Shown here: piece after piece, positions 25,460-36,668 of the stretch | Numbering within the stretch: position 1 is the first letter of the stretch | Layout: each line of letters begins with the position of its first letter | Made by a program: the position numbers and the translations under genes | Assembly: GCF_001546115.1 (NCBI RefSeq) | Contig: NZ_KQ955208.1 | Span: 1,888,321 to 1,952,320 of the forward strand | DNA length: 64,000 bases | Direction of reading: 5' to 3' | From: Paracoccus aminovorans | GTDB taxonomy: Bacteria > Pseudomonadota > Alphaproteobacteria > Rhodobacterales > Rhodobacteraceae | The notes under the pieces: generated by a model | The model's database searches: none | Told to the model about the DNA's origin: nothing | What the model saw: the letters and a program-made list of their open reading frames with translations, nothing else

Positions 25460-26022
25460 CCGTGTTCCGCGCGCAACAATGTGACGATCGTGTCGCCGTA
25501 TTTGCGCTGGTCGATCTGGGCCAGCCCGGCGACCGGGGGCGGCGCGGCCGATTCTTCCCAGACCACCATGGCGCCCGGCGCGATCCAGCCGCCGGCCAGG
25601 GCCGATTCCAACGCCTGCGCGCCCAGGCCCCTGCCATAGGGCGGGTCGAGGAAGACCAGCCCATAGCCCGGACCGCGATTCTCGCCCAGCTTGGTCGCAT
25701 CGCGGCGCCAGACGTCGGTCACGCCCATGGCGCGGGCCTTTTCGATATTCGTGCGCAAGAGCCCGCGCGCCGCCACGCCGTCATCGACGAAGGCCACCCG
25801 CGCCGCGCCGCGCGACAGCGCCTCCAGCCCCAGGGCGCCGGTGCCGGCGAACAGGTCCAGCACCCGCGCGCCGGGGATCGGATTGCCATGCGTGCCGTTG
25901 ATGAGCAGGTTGAAGATCGACTCGCGCACCCGGTCGGTGGTCGGGCGCAGATGCGCGGCCGGATCGCCCGCGCCGACCTCGGCCAGCTTCAGCCCGCGCA
26001 GGGTGCCGCCGACGATCCTCAC
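25456..26022 (-). CDS. rsmD: 16S rRNA (guanine-966-N2)-methyltransferase
   Basis: A 188-residue SAM methyltransferase. Motifs are the N-terminal RIVGGTLRG, LRPTTDRVRESIFN (family signature), the SAM loop LDLFAGTGALGLEALSRGA, and the catalytic D-P-P-Y in VFLDPPYGRG. GTG 26022 is the start and overlaps the stop of the upstream flavoprotein (GTGA), so translation is coupled. The oxidoreductase-rsmD pairing has no obvious functional logic. Confidence 0.95.
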   Translation of the reverse strand: MRIVGGTLRGLKLAEVGAGDPAAHLRPTTDRVRESIFNLLINGTHGNPIPGARVLDLFAGTGALGLEALSRGAARVAFVDDGVAARGLLRTNIEKARAMGVTDVWRRDATKLGENRGPGYGLVFLDPPYGRGLGAQALESALAGGWIAPGAMVVWEESAAPPPVAGLAQIDQRKYGDTIVTLLRAEHG

Positions 26023-27200
26023 AGCAGCGCCTTCAGGTCGGGGGCCTCGGCCAGGGTTTCGGGCGCGGGCGACTTGCCGGCCTCGATCAGGCGCTTGCCG
26101 ATCATATAGGCGCGGGCGTCGTTCAGCGCGTCCACCGCGATCAGCCGGCCGTCGCGGTAATACCAGACCGAGCCGGGCCGCGTGACAACACGGTCGTAGC
26201 CCAGGTTCAGCCCGGCGATCTGCAGTTTCGCGTCGAACTGGTCCGACCAGAACCAGGGTTTCGGGACGTAGTCCGCGCCCGCGCCCAGCATGTTCGCCGC
26301 CACCGCCTCGGCCATGTCGATGGCATTGCCGACGCTTTCCAGCCGCAGCCGCCCGCCCGGCGCAGGAAAGCTGGCGCAATCCCCGGCCGCCCAGATGCCT
26401 GGGTCCGAGGTCCGGCCCTGCGCATCGGTGGCGACGCCGTTGTCAATGGCCAGCCCCGCCGCCTCGGCCAGGGCGGTTTCGGGCGCGACGCCGATGCCGC
26501 AGATCACCAGATCGGCGGGCAGCAGCCGGCCATCGGCCAGTTCCACCCCCTCCGCCGCCGTGTCGCCGGTGATGCGGGCGATGCCCACGCCCTCGATGAT
26601 CTCGACGCCATGGCGGCGATGCAGGTCGCGGATCATGGCGGCGGTTTCGGGGGCCGCCACCCGGCCCAGGATGCGCGGCGCGGCCTCGACCAGCGTGACG
26701 TCCAGCCCCAACTTGCGGGCGACGGCGGCCGCCTCCAGCCCGATATAGCCGCCGCCGATCACCACCAGCCGGCGACCCGCCACCAGCGCCGGTTGCAGCC
26801 CGGCAATGTCGGCCAGATTGCGCACCACATGCACGCCCGGCAGCGCCCCGCCCATCGCCGCGGGCAGCCGGCGCGGGTTGGCGCCCAGCGTCAGCGCCAG
26901 CGCGTCCCAAGGATATTCGCCACGATCCGTCACCACCACGCGCCGCGCCCGGTCGATGGCCACCGCCCGTTCGCCCAGGTGCACCGCGATGTCCTGTTCG
27001 GCCCACCAGTCCGGCCCGCGCAGCGTCAGCCGGTCCAGATCCATCTGGCCCAGCAGATAGGCCTTGGACAGCGGCGGGCGCTGATAGGGCGGCGCGGGCT
27101 CGTCGCCGATCACCGTCACCGGCCCGGCGTGCCCCAGCGCCCGCAGCTTCGCCGCCAGCGAGGCGGCCGCCTGGCCGGCGCCCAGGATGACGATGTTCAT
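26019..27200 (-). CDS. FAD-dependent ferredoxin/rubredoxin reductase-like oxidoreductase
   Basis: A 393-residue class I pyridine-nucleotide-disulfide-type flavoprotein. FAD motif VILGAGQAAASLAAKLR at the N-terminus, family signature YQRPPLSKAYL, NAD(P)H motif VVIGGGYIGLEAAAVARKLG (about 146-165), and the second FAD motif IWAAGDCASFP. The C-terminal reductase domain includes PWFWSDQFDAKLQIAGL. Such proteins pass electrons from NADH to a ferredoxin for a P450 or dioxygenase; no partner is adjacent. It is divergent from the peroxiredoxin gene. Confidence 0.9.
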   Translation of the reverse strand: MNIVILGAGQAAASLAAKLRALGHAGPVTVIGDEPAPPYQRPPLSKAYLLGQMDLDRLTLRGPDWWAEQDIAVHLGERAVAIDRARRVVVTDRGEYPWDALALTLGANPRRLPAAMGGALPGVHVVRNLADIAGLQPALVAGRRLVVIGGGYIGLEAAAVARKLGLDVTLVEAAPRILGRVAAPETAAMIRDLHRRHGVEIIEGVGIARITGDTAAEGVELADGRLLPADLVICGIGVAPETALAEAAGLAIDNGVATDAQGRTSDPGIWAAGDCASFPAPGGRLRLESVGNAIDMAEAVAANMLGAGADYVPKPWFWSDQFDAKLQIAGLNLGYDRVVTRPGSVWYYRDGRLIAVDALNDARAYMIGKRLIEAGKSPAPETLAEAPDLKALL

Positions 27201-27281
27201 GGTTTTCCTCGCTGGTTTGCCTGCGGCGCGCAGCCTATAGTCCGGCCTGACGCGATGCAATTCGACAAGGAGGAAGCGCGC

Positions 27282-27764
27282 ATGGCCATCGAAAAAGGGG
27301 CAAGCCTGCCCGACGGCACGCTGGTGAAACTGGGCGAGAACGGCCCCGAGCCGGTCGAGGTCGCCGATCTGCGCAAGGGTCGCGTCGCGATCTTTGCCGT
27401 GCCGGGCGCCTATACGCCGACCTGCACCAACGCCCATATGCCGAGCTTTGTGCAGAATGCCGACAAGCTGCGCGAGAAGGGCGTCTCGCGCATCGCCTGC
27501 ATCACCGTGAACGACCCCTTCGTGGCCGGGCATTGGGCCAAGGACACCGGCGCGACCGGCGCCGGCATCGAGGTTCTGGCCGATGCCGACGGCAGCTTCA
27601 CCAAGGCGCTGGGTCTGGACATCCAGGCCGACGGCTGGATCAAGGGCCGCTCGAAACGCTATGCCATGCTGGTGAACGACGGCACGGTCGAGGCGCTGGA
27701 GATCGAGGAAAGCCCCGGCGCCTGCGCTATCTCCTCGGGCGAATCGCTCCTGGGCCTGATCTAG
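27282..27764 (+). CDS. Peroxiredoxin (Prx5/AhpC-TSA redoxin family)
   Basis: A 160-residue thiol peroxidase. The peroxidatic Cys48 is in PGAYTPTCTNAHMP, with the family Thr and Pro residues. Further Cys residues occur in RIACITVND and PGACAISSGESLL, the latter a candidate resolving Cys. A strong AAGGAGG ribosome-binding site precedes ATG 27282. It reduces peroxides using glutathione/glutaredoxin or thioredoxin. Its stop shares CTAG with the convergent HxlR-type gene. Confidence 0.95.
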   Translation: MAIEKGASLPDGTLVKLGENGPEPVEVADLRKGRVAIFAVPGAYTPTCTNAHMPSFVQNADKLREKGVSRIACITVNDPFVAGHWAKDTGATGAGIEVLADADGSFTKALGLDIQADGWIKGRSKRYAMLVNDGTVEALEIEESPGACAISSGESLLGLI

Positions 27765-28405
27765 GGCTTCAGCCTGAACAGGTCCGTGAAGGCTTGCGCG
27801 GCGGCCCGGTCGCCGTGCAAGCCGATCAGCCCGGCGCTGGCGATCGTCACCGGCCCCGGGCCATAGATCGCGGCGGCCAGCGCATTGCCGCTGCCCTCCA
27901 GCAGGAAATCGCCCTGCGGCGCGCGCATGGCCGTGACCAGCGGTGCGCCCTTGGGCGACAGGATCACCTCGAACCCCTCTTTCCCCGACAGGAAGCCCGC
28001 GCGCAGGTTCGATCCCGCCGCCCGCCCCGCATCCACCGTCGCGGAAATCGAGATCATCAGCGCCGAGATGCTGATGAACCTGCGCGGGTCGTGCCCCGGC
28101 ATCAGCAGCGCCCAGCGGCACAGCTCGCGCAGCACCGGATGCAGCGCGCGGCCCTGCTCGGTCAGCGCGTAAAGCCCCAGCACCTCGTCATGGCTGACCA
28201 CGCCGGCCTGCACCAGCTGGCCCAACCGCTGCGTCAGCACGCTGGCGGTCACGCCGGGCAGCCCGGCGCGGATCATCTGGAAACGCTTGGGCGCGAACAT
28301 CAGCTCGCGCACCACCAGAAGCGCCCAGCGGTCGCCCACCAGGTTCAGCGCATGGGCGCCGAGACAGCCTTCGTCATAGCGCAGGGTTTTGCCGGTCTTG
28401 CTCAT
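27761..28405 (-). CDS. HxlR-type winged-helix regulator with C-terminal extension
   Basis: A 214-residue protein. Residues about 12-100 form the HxlR/MarR-like winged helix (CLGAHALNLVGDRWALLVVR, ELMFAPKRF, LGLYALTEQGRAL). The rest resembles a SCP2-like or substrate-sensing domain (residues 130-214). HxlR regulators commonly respond to electrophiles such as aldehydes. It is divergent from a run of DUF1428, VOC, YceI and two GST genes. The palindrome TGATA-T-TATCA lies 5 bases before its start, a candidate operator for both directions. Confidence 0.88.
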   Translation of the reverse strand: MSKTGKTLRYDEGCLGAHALNLVGDRWALLVVRELMFAPKRFQMIRAGLPGVTASVLTQRLGQLVQAGVVSHDEVLGLYALTEQGRALHPVLRELCRWALLMPGHDPRRFISISALMISISATVDAGRAAGSNLRAGFLSGKEGFEVILSPKGAPLVTAMRAPQGDFLLEGSGNALAAAIYGPGPVTIASAGLIGLHGDRAAAQAFTDLFRLKP

Positions 28406-28409
28406 GTTT

Positions 28410-28420
28410 TGATATTATCA
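28410..28420. promoter_or_regulatory. Candidate HxlR-regulator operator
   Basis: TGATA-T-TATCA is a 5-1-5 palindrome in the 88-bp region between the divergent regulator and DUF1428 genes. It is AT-rich in a GC-rich setting and overlaps the likely translation-initiation region of the regulator gene. Inference from symmetry and place. Confidence 0.4.
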
Positions 28421-28493
28421 GTTGCTTTTTGCTACTGCAAGTGCCAGCCTTCGACTCACCGGCGCTTTTCGCGCCAATCATGAGGAGGAGAAG

Positions 28494-28850
28494 ATGACCT
28501 ATTACTCCGGCTTCCTTTTGGCGGTCCCGACCGCGAACAAGCAGAAATACATCGACATGGCGAGTTCGGCCTGGCCGATGTTCAAGCGCTATGGCGCGCT
28601 GCGCATGGTCGAGACCTGGGGCGCCGACGTGCCCCATGGCAAGGTCACCGATTTCTACATGGCGACCCAGGCCAAGGAGGACGAGACCATCGTGTTTTCC
28701 TGGATCGAATGGCCCGACAAGGCCACGGCCGAGGCGGGTTTCGAAAAGATGATGAACGACCCCGAGATGCAGGGCCCGCCCGAGATGCCCTTCGACGGCA
28801 TGCGGATGATCTGGGGCGGCTTCGAGCCCATCTTCGACGACAAGGCCTGA
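28494..28850 (+). CDS. DUF1428 (YbaA-like) family protein
   Basis: A 118-residue dimeric alpha+beta-barrel protein of the DUF1428 family, with the opening YYSGFLLAVPTANKQKYIDM, the WGADVPHGKVTDF motif, and the end FDGMRMIWGGFEPI. Function is unknown in the family. ATG 28494 follows GAGGAGGAG. It is the first gene of a + strand run and is 10 bp from the VOC gene; control by the divergent HxlR protein is likely. Confidence 0.9.
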   Translation: MTYYSGFLLAVPTANKQKYIDMASSAWPMFKRYGALRMVETWGADVPHGKVTDFYMATQAKEDETIVFSWIEWPDKATAEAGFEKMMNDPEMQGPPEMPFDGMRMIWGGFEPIFDDKA

Positions 28851-28860
28851 GGGGGCGGCG

Positions 28861-29649
28861 ATGTATCACGGCAAACCCTGCTGGTTCGAGCTGGACACCG
28901 CGCGCGGCGGGCTTCCTGCCGCAAGCGACTTCTATGGCAAGGTCTTCGGCTGGTCGGTCGCCGATTCCGGCATGCCGGATTTCAGCTATTTGCTGGCCAG
29001 CCACGGCGGCGACATGGTGGCCGGGCTGATGGAGATCCCGCCCGGCTATGACGGCATCCCGCCGAACTGGCTGATCTACCTGGACGTGGACGATTGCGAC
29101 GCGGCGGCGGAAAAGATCGCGCTGCTGGGCGGGACGGTCCACAAGCCTCCGGCCGATATTCCCGGCACCGGCCGCTTCGCCGTGGCGGCCGATCCGCAGG
29201 GCGCGGTCTTCGGCATCCTGCAACCGCTGCCGATGCAGCCGCAGCCCGCGGCCGAAACCGGCGCCTTCGACCAGAAGAAGGAAGGCCACGGCAACTGGAT
29301 CGAGCTGATGTCCACCGATCCGGTGGCAGGCTTCGCCTTCTATGCCGAGCTGTTCGGCTGGACGGCGGGCGATGCCATGGACATGGGCGCGATGGGCAAA
29401 TACCAGCTGTTCCGCTGGAACGGTACCGATATCGGCGGGATGATGGGTCTGGGCAATGCGCCCGTGTCCTGCTGGCTGCCCTATTTCGGCACCAACGGCG
29501 TCGAGCCGGCCATGCAGCGCATCCGCGATGCCGGCGGCGAGGTGGTCAGCGGTCCGCATGAGGTGCCGGGCCCGGCCTTCATCGCCGTGGCGCGCGACCC
29601 GCAGGGCGCGCATTTCGCCATCGTCGGCCCGCGCGAGGCCACGCCATGA
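28861..29649 (+). CDS. VOC (glyoxalase/dioxygenase-fold) family protein
   Basis: A 262-residue protein with two tandem VOC modules: first about residues 5-125 (PCWFELDT ... FYGKVFGW ... ADPQGAVFGI), second about 140-258 (GNWIELMSTDPV ... FYAELFGW ... RDPQGAHFAI). Each has the paired beta-alpha-beta units and DPQGA motif of the CFP-30B/hydroxylase-like branch. It may bind or transform an electrophile; metal ligands are not certain. The end overlaps the YceI gene by 4 bases (ATGA). Confidence 0.88.
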   Translation: MYHGKPCWFELDTARGGLPAASDFYGKVFGWSVADSGMPDFSYLLASHGGDMVAGLMEIPPGYDGIPPNWLIYLDVDDCDAAAEKIALLGGTVHKPPADIPGTGRFAVAADPQGAVFGILQPLPMQPQPAAETGAFDQKKEGHGNWIELMSTDPVAGFAFYAELFGWTAGDAMDMGAMGKYQLFRWNGTDIGGMMGLGNAPVSCWLPYFGTNGVEPAMQRIRDAGGEVVSGPHEVPGPAFIAVARDPQGAHFAIVGPREATP

Positions 29650-30278
29650 TCCGTGTCGCGCTGCTTTGCGCCCTTTGCGCCGCCCCCGTGGCGGCGCAAG
29701 AGGTGCAGCCCCAGGACATTCCGCAGGGGCAGAAGGACTATCACGCCGCCGAGGCCGGGACCTATAAGCTCGACCCCTATCACAGCGCGGTCATCGCCCG
29801 CGTGCCGCATATGGGCTTTTCCTACAGCGTCTTCCGCTTCGACGCGGTTTCGGGCGCGTTGACCTGGAACCCCGACGACCCGGCGGCGATGCGGCTGACG
29901 GCCGAGGTGCAGGTCGGCTCGATCTCGACCCCGGTCGAGGGCTTTGCCGAGGTGCTGAAGGGCGCCGAATACCTGAACACCGCCGCCAATCCGGTGGCGA
30001 GTTTCGTGTCGGACAGCTTTGTCCCCGAAAGCGACACCAGGGGCACGGTCTCGGGGCAACTGACGCTGATGGGCCGCACGCATCCGGCCAGCTTCGCGGT
30101 CGAGCTGGTCGGCGCCGGCAAGGGCTTTACCGGGGACGAGAATGGCAACCCGGTGATCCGCAACCTGATCGGCGTCCATGCCGAGACGCAGATCGACCCG
30201 CAGGCCTATGGCATGAACGCCTTTTTCACCGCGCCGATTCCCGTGGTGATCGACGCCGAATTCGCCCGGAGCGACTGA
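29646..30278 (+). CDS. YceI-family periplasmic lipid-binding protein
   Basis: A 210-residue secreted protein. The signal peptide is MIRVALLCALCAAPVAAQ (cleavage after Ala17). The mature part is a YceI lipocalin-like barrel: YKLDPYHSAVIARVPHMGFS, GALTWNPDDPAA, and the LMGRTHPASF strand. Relatives bind polyisoprenoids or long-chain lipids in the periplasm. It is coupled by ATGA to the VOC gene and 3 bp before a GST gene. Confidence 0.92.
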   Translation: MIRVALLCALCAAPVAAQEVQPQDIPQGQKDYHAAEAGTYKLDPYHSAVIARVPHMGFSYSVFRFDAVSGALTWNPDDPAAMRLTAEVQVGSISTPVEGFAEVLKGAEYLNTAANPVASFVSDSFVPESDTRGTVSGQLTLMGRTHPASFAVELVGAGKGFTGDENGNPVIRNLIGVHAETQIDPQAYGMNAFFTAPIPVVIDAEFARSD

Positions 30279-30281
30279 GCC

Positions 30282-30911
30282 ATGTATGTGATTACGACCT
30301 ACGACTGGGTGCCCGATTTCGCCCGCGGCCATGTCCGCGACCTGCGCATCCGCTGGGCCTGCGAAGAGGCCGGCCAGCCCTATCGCATCGAGACGACCAG
30401 CGTGCGCGAGAAGACCGCGCAGCATTTCGCCCGCCAACCCTTTGGCCAGGTGCCGATCCTGCAGGACGGCGATCTGACGCTGTTCGAAAGCGGCGCCATC
30501 CTGCTGTATCTCGGCGAGCGGCATGAGGCGCTGCTGCCCGCCGACGCGCAGGGCCGGGCCGAGACCCAGCAATGGCTGGTCGCGGCGCTGAACACGCTGG
30601 AGCCGGTGGTGATGGCGCTGGCGCTGGCCCGCATGTTCGACCGCGACGAGCGCGCCGCCGAACTGGCCCTGCCGCGGCTGGTCGCGCGACTGGAGCAACT
30701 GGCGCCGGTGTTGAAGTCCCGCGACTTCATCGCCGCCGGCCGCTTCACCATCGCCGACATCATGCTGGCCGAGGTGCTGCGCATCGTCGATAGCCTGGGC
30801 GAGCTGGCCGGCCATCCGGTGCTGCTGGACTATCTGCAGCGCATGACCGCCCGTCCGGCGTTCCGGCGCGCCCATGACGCGCAGCTGGCGCATTTCGAAA
30901 AGGCTGCGTGA
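30282..30911 (+). CDS. Glutathione S-transferase family protein (first of two)
   Basis: A 209-residue GST. The thioredoxin-like N-terminal domain ends at about residue 80, with the glutathione-binding GQVPILQDGDLTLFESGAIL stretch. The all-helical C-terminal domain includes FIAAGRFTIADIMLAEVL with the conserved N-cap Asp. It likely conjugates electrophiles. The TGA overlaps the ATG of the next GST gene, indicating coupling. Confidence 0.92.
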   Translation: MYVITTYDWVPDFARGHVRDLRIRWACEEAGQPYRIETTSVREKTAQHFARQPFGQVPILQDGDLTLFESGAILLYLGERHEALLPADAQGRAETQQWLVAALNTLEPVVMALALARMFDRDERAAELALPRLVARLEQLAPVLKSRDFIAAGRFTIADIMLAEVLRIVDSLGELAGHPVLLDYLQRMTARPAFRRAHDAQLAHFEKAA

Positions 30912-31570
30912 TGCTGACGCTTTATGGCCACCCGCTGTCCTCCTATACCCAGAAGGTGCTGATCGCGCTTTACGAGCTGGGGACGGATTTCACCTTCTGC
31001 GAGGTCGATCTGGGCGATGCGCAGGACCGGGCGCTGATGCAATCGGTCGAGCCGATGGGCCGGATGCCGGCGCTGCGCGAGGGCGATCTGGCGCTGTCGC
31101 AAAGCTCGCTGATGATCGAATGGCTGGACCGGCACCATCCCGGTCCGCAACGCCTGCTGGACCCGGACCCCGATGCCTCGCTGCCGGCGCGGCAATGGGA
31201 CCGCTTCCTGGATTTCCAGGTCATGCAGATGATGCAGCAGATCGTCGACGCCCGCATCTTCATGGCCGAAGGCGCCGAGGAGCGGGTGGCGCCCTTTGCG
31301 CGGGCCAAGCTGGACCTGGCCTATGCCGCGCTGGACCGGCGCCTGGACGGGCGCGACTGGATCGCGGGCGGCTTCGGCCTGGCCGATTGCGCGGCGTTTC
31401 CGGCGCTGTTCTATGCCGGCGCCGTGCATCCCTTCGCGGATCATCCGCAGCTGACCGGATATTTCGAGCGGCTGGTGGCGCGGCCCTCGATCCAGCGCGT
31501 GATCGCGGGCGCGCGGCCCTATTACGGCTGGTTCCCGTTCAAGGACGGGATTGCGGCGCGGTTTCTCTAG
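30911..31570 (+). CDS. Glutathione S-transferase family protein (second of two)
   Basis: A 219-residue GST with a clear thioredoxin-like start (LTLYGHPLSSYTQKVLIALY), MGRMPALREGDLALSQSSLM as the glutathione-binding strand, and a helical domain with WIAGGFGLADCAAFPALFY. It differs strongly from the preceding GST, so this is not a recent duplication. A GTG directly before the ATG is possible but overlaps the previous stop. It is the last gene of the detoxification-like run; valS follows after 60 bp. Confidence 0.92.
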   Translation: MLTLYGHPLSSYTQKVLIALYELGTDFTFCEVDLGDAQDRALMQSVEPMGRMPALREGDLALSQSSLMIEWLDRHHPGPQRLLDPDPDASLPARQWDRFLDFQVMQMMQQIVDARIFMAEGAEERVAPFARAKLDLAYAALDRRLDGRDWIAGGFGLADCAAFPALFYAGAVHPFADHPQLTGYFERLVARPSIQRVIAGARPYYGWFPFKDGIAARFL

Positions 31571-31630
31571 CGCCTCTTGGCCTTTGGCCGTGGTTTCGCT
31601 ATCCCCTTGGGCAATTCAAGGGGTGACGAC

Positions 31631-34720
<3,090 letters not shown>

Positions 34721-34742
34721 GGCGCCCCGCCGCGCGGCTGCC

Positions 34743-34767
34743 GGAGTATTTGGGAAACGGTGAAAGC
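34743..34767 (+). repeat. Dispersed intergenic element, copy 2
   Basis: Reads GGAGTATTTG, GGAAACGG, TGAAAGC. It begins 22 bases after the valS stop, in the sense orientation of valS. Confidence 0.65.
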
Positions 34768-34814
34768 CGCGGTTTTCCCAAGGCCTGGTGCGGCGGCGGT
34801 GGCGCGGTTGCCGT

Positions 34815-34837
34815 GGGTATTTGCAGAGCAAAGAAGC
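34815..34837 (+). repeat. Dispersed intergenic element, copy 3
   Basis: Reads GGGTATTTGC, AGAGCAAA, GAAGC. It ends exactly one base before the stop codon of the minus-strand CbiX-like gene, so it is antisense to that gene's 3' end and in the same orientation as copy 2. Confidence 0.65.
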
Positions 34838-35518
34838 TCAGGGCCGCTCGGTAAGGGCGGCCTTGATGCTGGCGGCGATCATTGCCGGCACCTCGGGGGC
34901 GAGGCCGATGGCGGGCAGGGTGATGCCGCGGAAGCCGGCCTCGGCCAGTGCCTGGGGCAGGTCGTCGGTGACGTGCCCGGCGCTGGTGGCGAAGAGCGGC
35001 AGGCAGAGCGCGCGCGCGGGCAGGGCGCGGGCGGCCTCGGCGAGACGGGGCGGTTCCTCGATGAAGCCGCAGGTGACGGTCAGGGGCGCGAGGTCCGCGG
35101 CCATCTTGCGCGCCGCCTCGGCCGGGGCGCGCGAGCGGCCGGAGCCGTGGGCGGCGAGCAGGACGTGGGTTTCGTCCAGGGCCCAGCCTTGCGCTGCGCT
35201 GGCTTGTGAGAGCAGGCGGCGGGCGAGCGCGGGCAGGCCGGCATCGGCGCCGAAGGGCGGCAGGATGCGGGCCTTGGGGGCGCCGGCCAAGGCCAGGCGG
35301 CGCGGCAGTTCGCTGCGCGTGAACCAGCCCGCCGCCATGAACAGCGGATAGACCAGCATGGCGTCATCGGCACCGTCCAGCGCGCCGGGCATGGCGAGCG
35401 TCGCGCCCCGGATGGTCACCCCGGGCAGCGGGATGCGGGCGGCCAGCGCCTCGATGGCGGCTTGCTGCGGGCCGGGGGCGCCGGGCTGGCCGTGGGCGAC
35501 GATGAGCGCCCTAGGCAC
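34838..35518 (-). CDS. Sirohydrochlorin chelatase/CbiX-like protein
   Basis: A 226-residue class II chelatase-like protein with the N-terminal ALIVAHGQPG, carrying the first catalytic His, and a second half with HVLLAAHGSGRSRAPAEAAR, the repeated HGS motif. The tandem arrangement of two half-domains resembles long CbiX/SirB proteins. It could insert cobalt or iron into sirohydrochlorin. It overlaps the DUF4202 gene by 8 bases, which suggests a link to siroheme-dependent sulfur assimilation (inference). Confidence 0.82.
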   Translation of the reverse strand: MPRALIVAHGQPGAPGPQQAAIEALAARIPLPGVTIRGATLAMPGALDGADDAMLVYPLFMAAGWFTRSELPRRLALAGAPKARILPPFGADAGLPALARRLLSQASAAQGWALDETHVLLAAHGSGRSRAPAEAARKMAADLAPLTVTCGFIEEPPRLAEAARALPARALCLPLFATSAGHVTDDLPQALAEAGFRGITLPAIGLAPEVPAMIAASIKAALTERP

Positions 35519-36071
35519 GGAAGGCCGCGGCGAAGGGTTCGGGGATGGCGAATTCGGTCAGCGCGATGCTGCGCGCCTGCGGCGACATCTTGCGCGCGGT
35601 CTTTTCGACGATGCGCTGCAATTCCTCGGCGTCGCGGGTTTCGGCGAAGGGGCCGAGATACCAGCGGATGAAGGTGAAGCAGGCCACGTCCTCGAGCGCC
35701 TGCACCTCGGGGTCGCGTTTGATGCCCTGTTTCGTCAGCATCTTCTCGGCATGGGCGATGGATTCGGGATCATAGCCCGCCGCCTGCATGATCCCGGCCA
35801 CGCGGGCGGCGTGGCGCCGGCCCTGTTCGGTGCGCCAGGCCAGGTAGCCGGGCCGGTCCATCGGATAGGCGTCGCGCGGCAGGAGCCAGCGTTCGACATG
35901 CTGCCCGCGGCAGGCGATCTGCAGCGGCTCGGAGGCGTCGGGGTAGAGCGCCCGCTGCTCGGCTGTCATGCGCTGGCCATAGAGGAGTTCGCGGGGCTCG
36001 CCGTCCTGAAGATGCGGGTCGGCGGCATTGGCCTGGTCGATGGCGTCGAAAGCGGTCTGAAGGCGGGTCAT
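35511..36071 (-). CDS. DUF4202 domain protein
   Basis: A 186-residue protein matching DUF4202 in style: the start RLQTAFDAIDQANAADPH, the conserved LLYGQRMTAEQ, the His/Arg-rich WRTEQGRRHAARVAGIMQAAGYD, and LEDVACFTFIRWYLGPF. The ERWLLPRDAYPMDR segment is conserved in relatives I recall. The family sometimes sits beside sulfate-assimilation genes, and some members look like HD-type fold proteins. It is upstream of and overlapped with the CbiX-like gene. Confidence 0.75.
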   Translation of the reverse strand: MTRLQTAFDAIDQANAADPHLQDGEPRELLYGQRMTAEQRALYPDASEPLQIACRGQHVERWLLPRDAYPMDRPGYLAWRTEQGRRHAARVAGIMQAAGYDPESIAHAEKMLTKQGIKRDPEVQALEDVACFTFIRWYLGPFAETRDAEELQRIVEKTARKMSPQARSIALTEFAIPEPFAAAFRA

Positions 36072-36161
36072 GGGCGGGATCCTTTTTGCGCCATCATGCC
36101 GCAGGCGGGGGCCGGGTCAATGCGGATTGCGGGGGCCTGGCGCCGGGGCTAGGTTCAAGGC

Positions 36162-36668
36162 ATGGAATGGTTGGAATTCGCCCTGGCGCTGGCCGCTTTT
36201 CTGGGCTCGCATGTCATCCCGGCGCGGCTGCGCGGGCCCTTGGTCGCGCGCTTCGGCAAGCGGGCCTATGTCATCGGCTACAGCCTGCTGTCGCTGGGGC
36301 TGCTTTACTGGCTGATCGTGGCGGCGGGGCGGGCGCCCTTCGTCGAGATCTGGCCGCAGTGGCCCTGGACGCGCTGGCTGGTGAACATCGCCATGCCCGT
36401 CGCGGTGCTGGCGGCGCTGGTCGGCGGCATGGGCGGGCTGATGCTGGCTTTTACGCTGTGGGGCGGGGCGCATCTGCTGGCCAATGGCGACCTGGCGCAT
36501 GTGATCCTGTTCGGGCTCCTGCTGGGTTATGCCCTGCTGGGGCTGGTGATGATGCGGCGGCTGCTGGTCTGGCGGCTGGCTTGGTGGCGGCTGGCGCTGG
36601 TGCCGCTGATCTGGATCGCGCTCTATCACCTGCATCCGCTGGTGATCGGCGTCAGCCCGGCACCCTGA
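36162..36668 (+). CDS. NnrU-family membrane protein
   Basis: A 168-residue protein with about five transmembrane helices. NnrU signatures: LAAFLGSHVIPARLRGPLVA at the N-terminus, WPQWPWTRWLVN, and GGAHLLANGDLAHVILFG with the conserved His-Leu-Leu-Ala-Asn. NnrU is linked to denitrification in Rhodobacter, and a paralogue domain occurs in carotenoid isomerases; the biochemical role is open. No nir or nor genes are nearby. Its 3' end overlaps the convergent FAD gene by 17 bases. Confidence 0.88.
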   Translation: MEWLEFALALAAFLGSHVIPARLRGPLVARFGKRAYVIGYSLLSLGLLYWLIVAAGRAPFVEIWPQWPWTRWLVNIAMPVAVLAALVGGMGGLMLAFTLWGGAHLLANGDLAHVILFGLLLGYALLGLVMMRRLLVWRLAWWRLALVPLIWIALYHLHPLVIGVSPAP

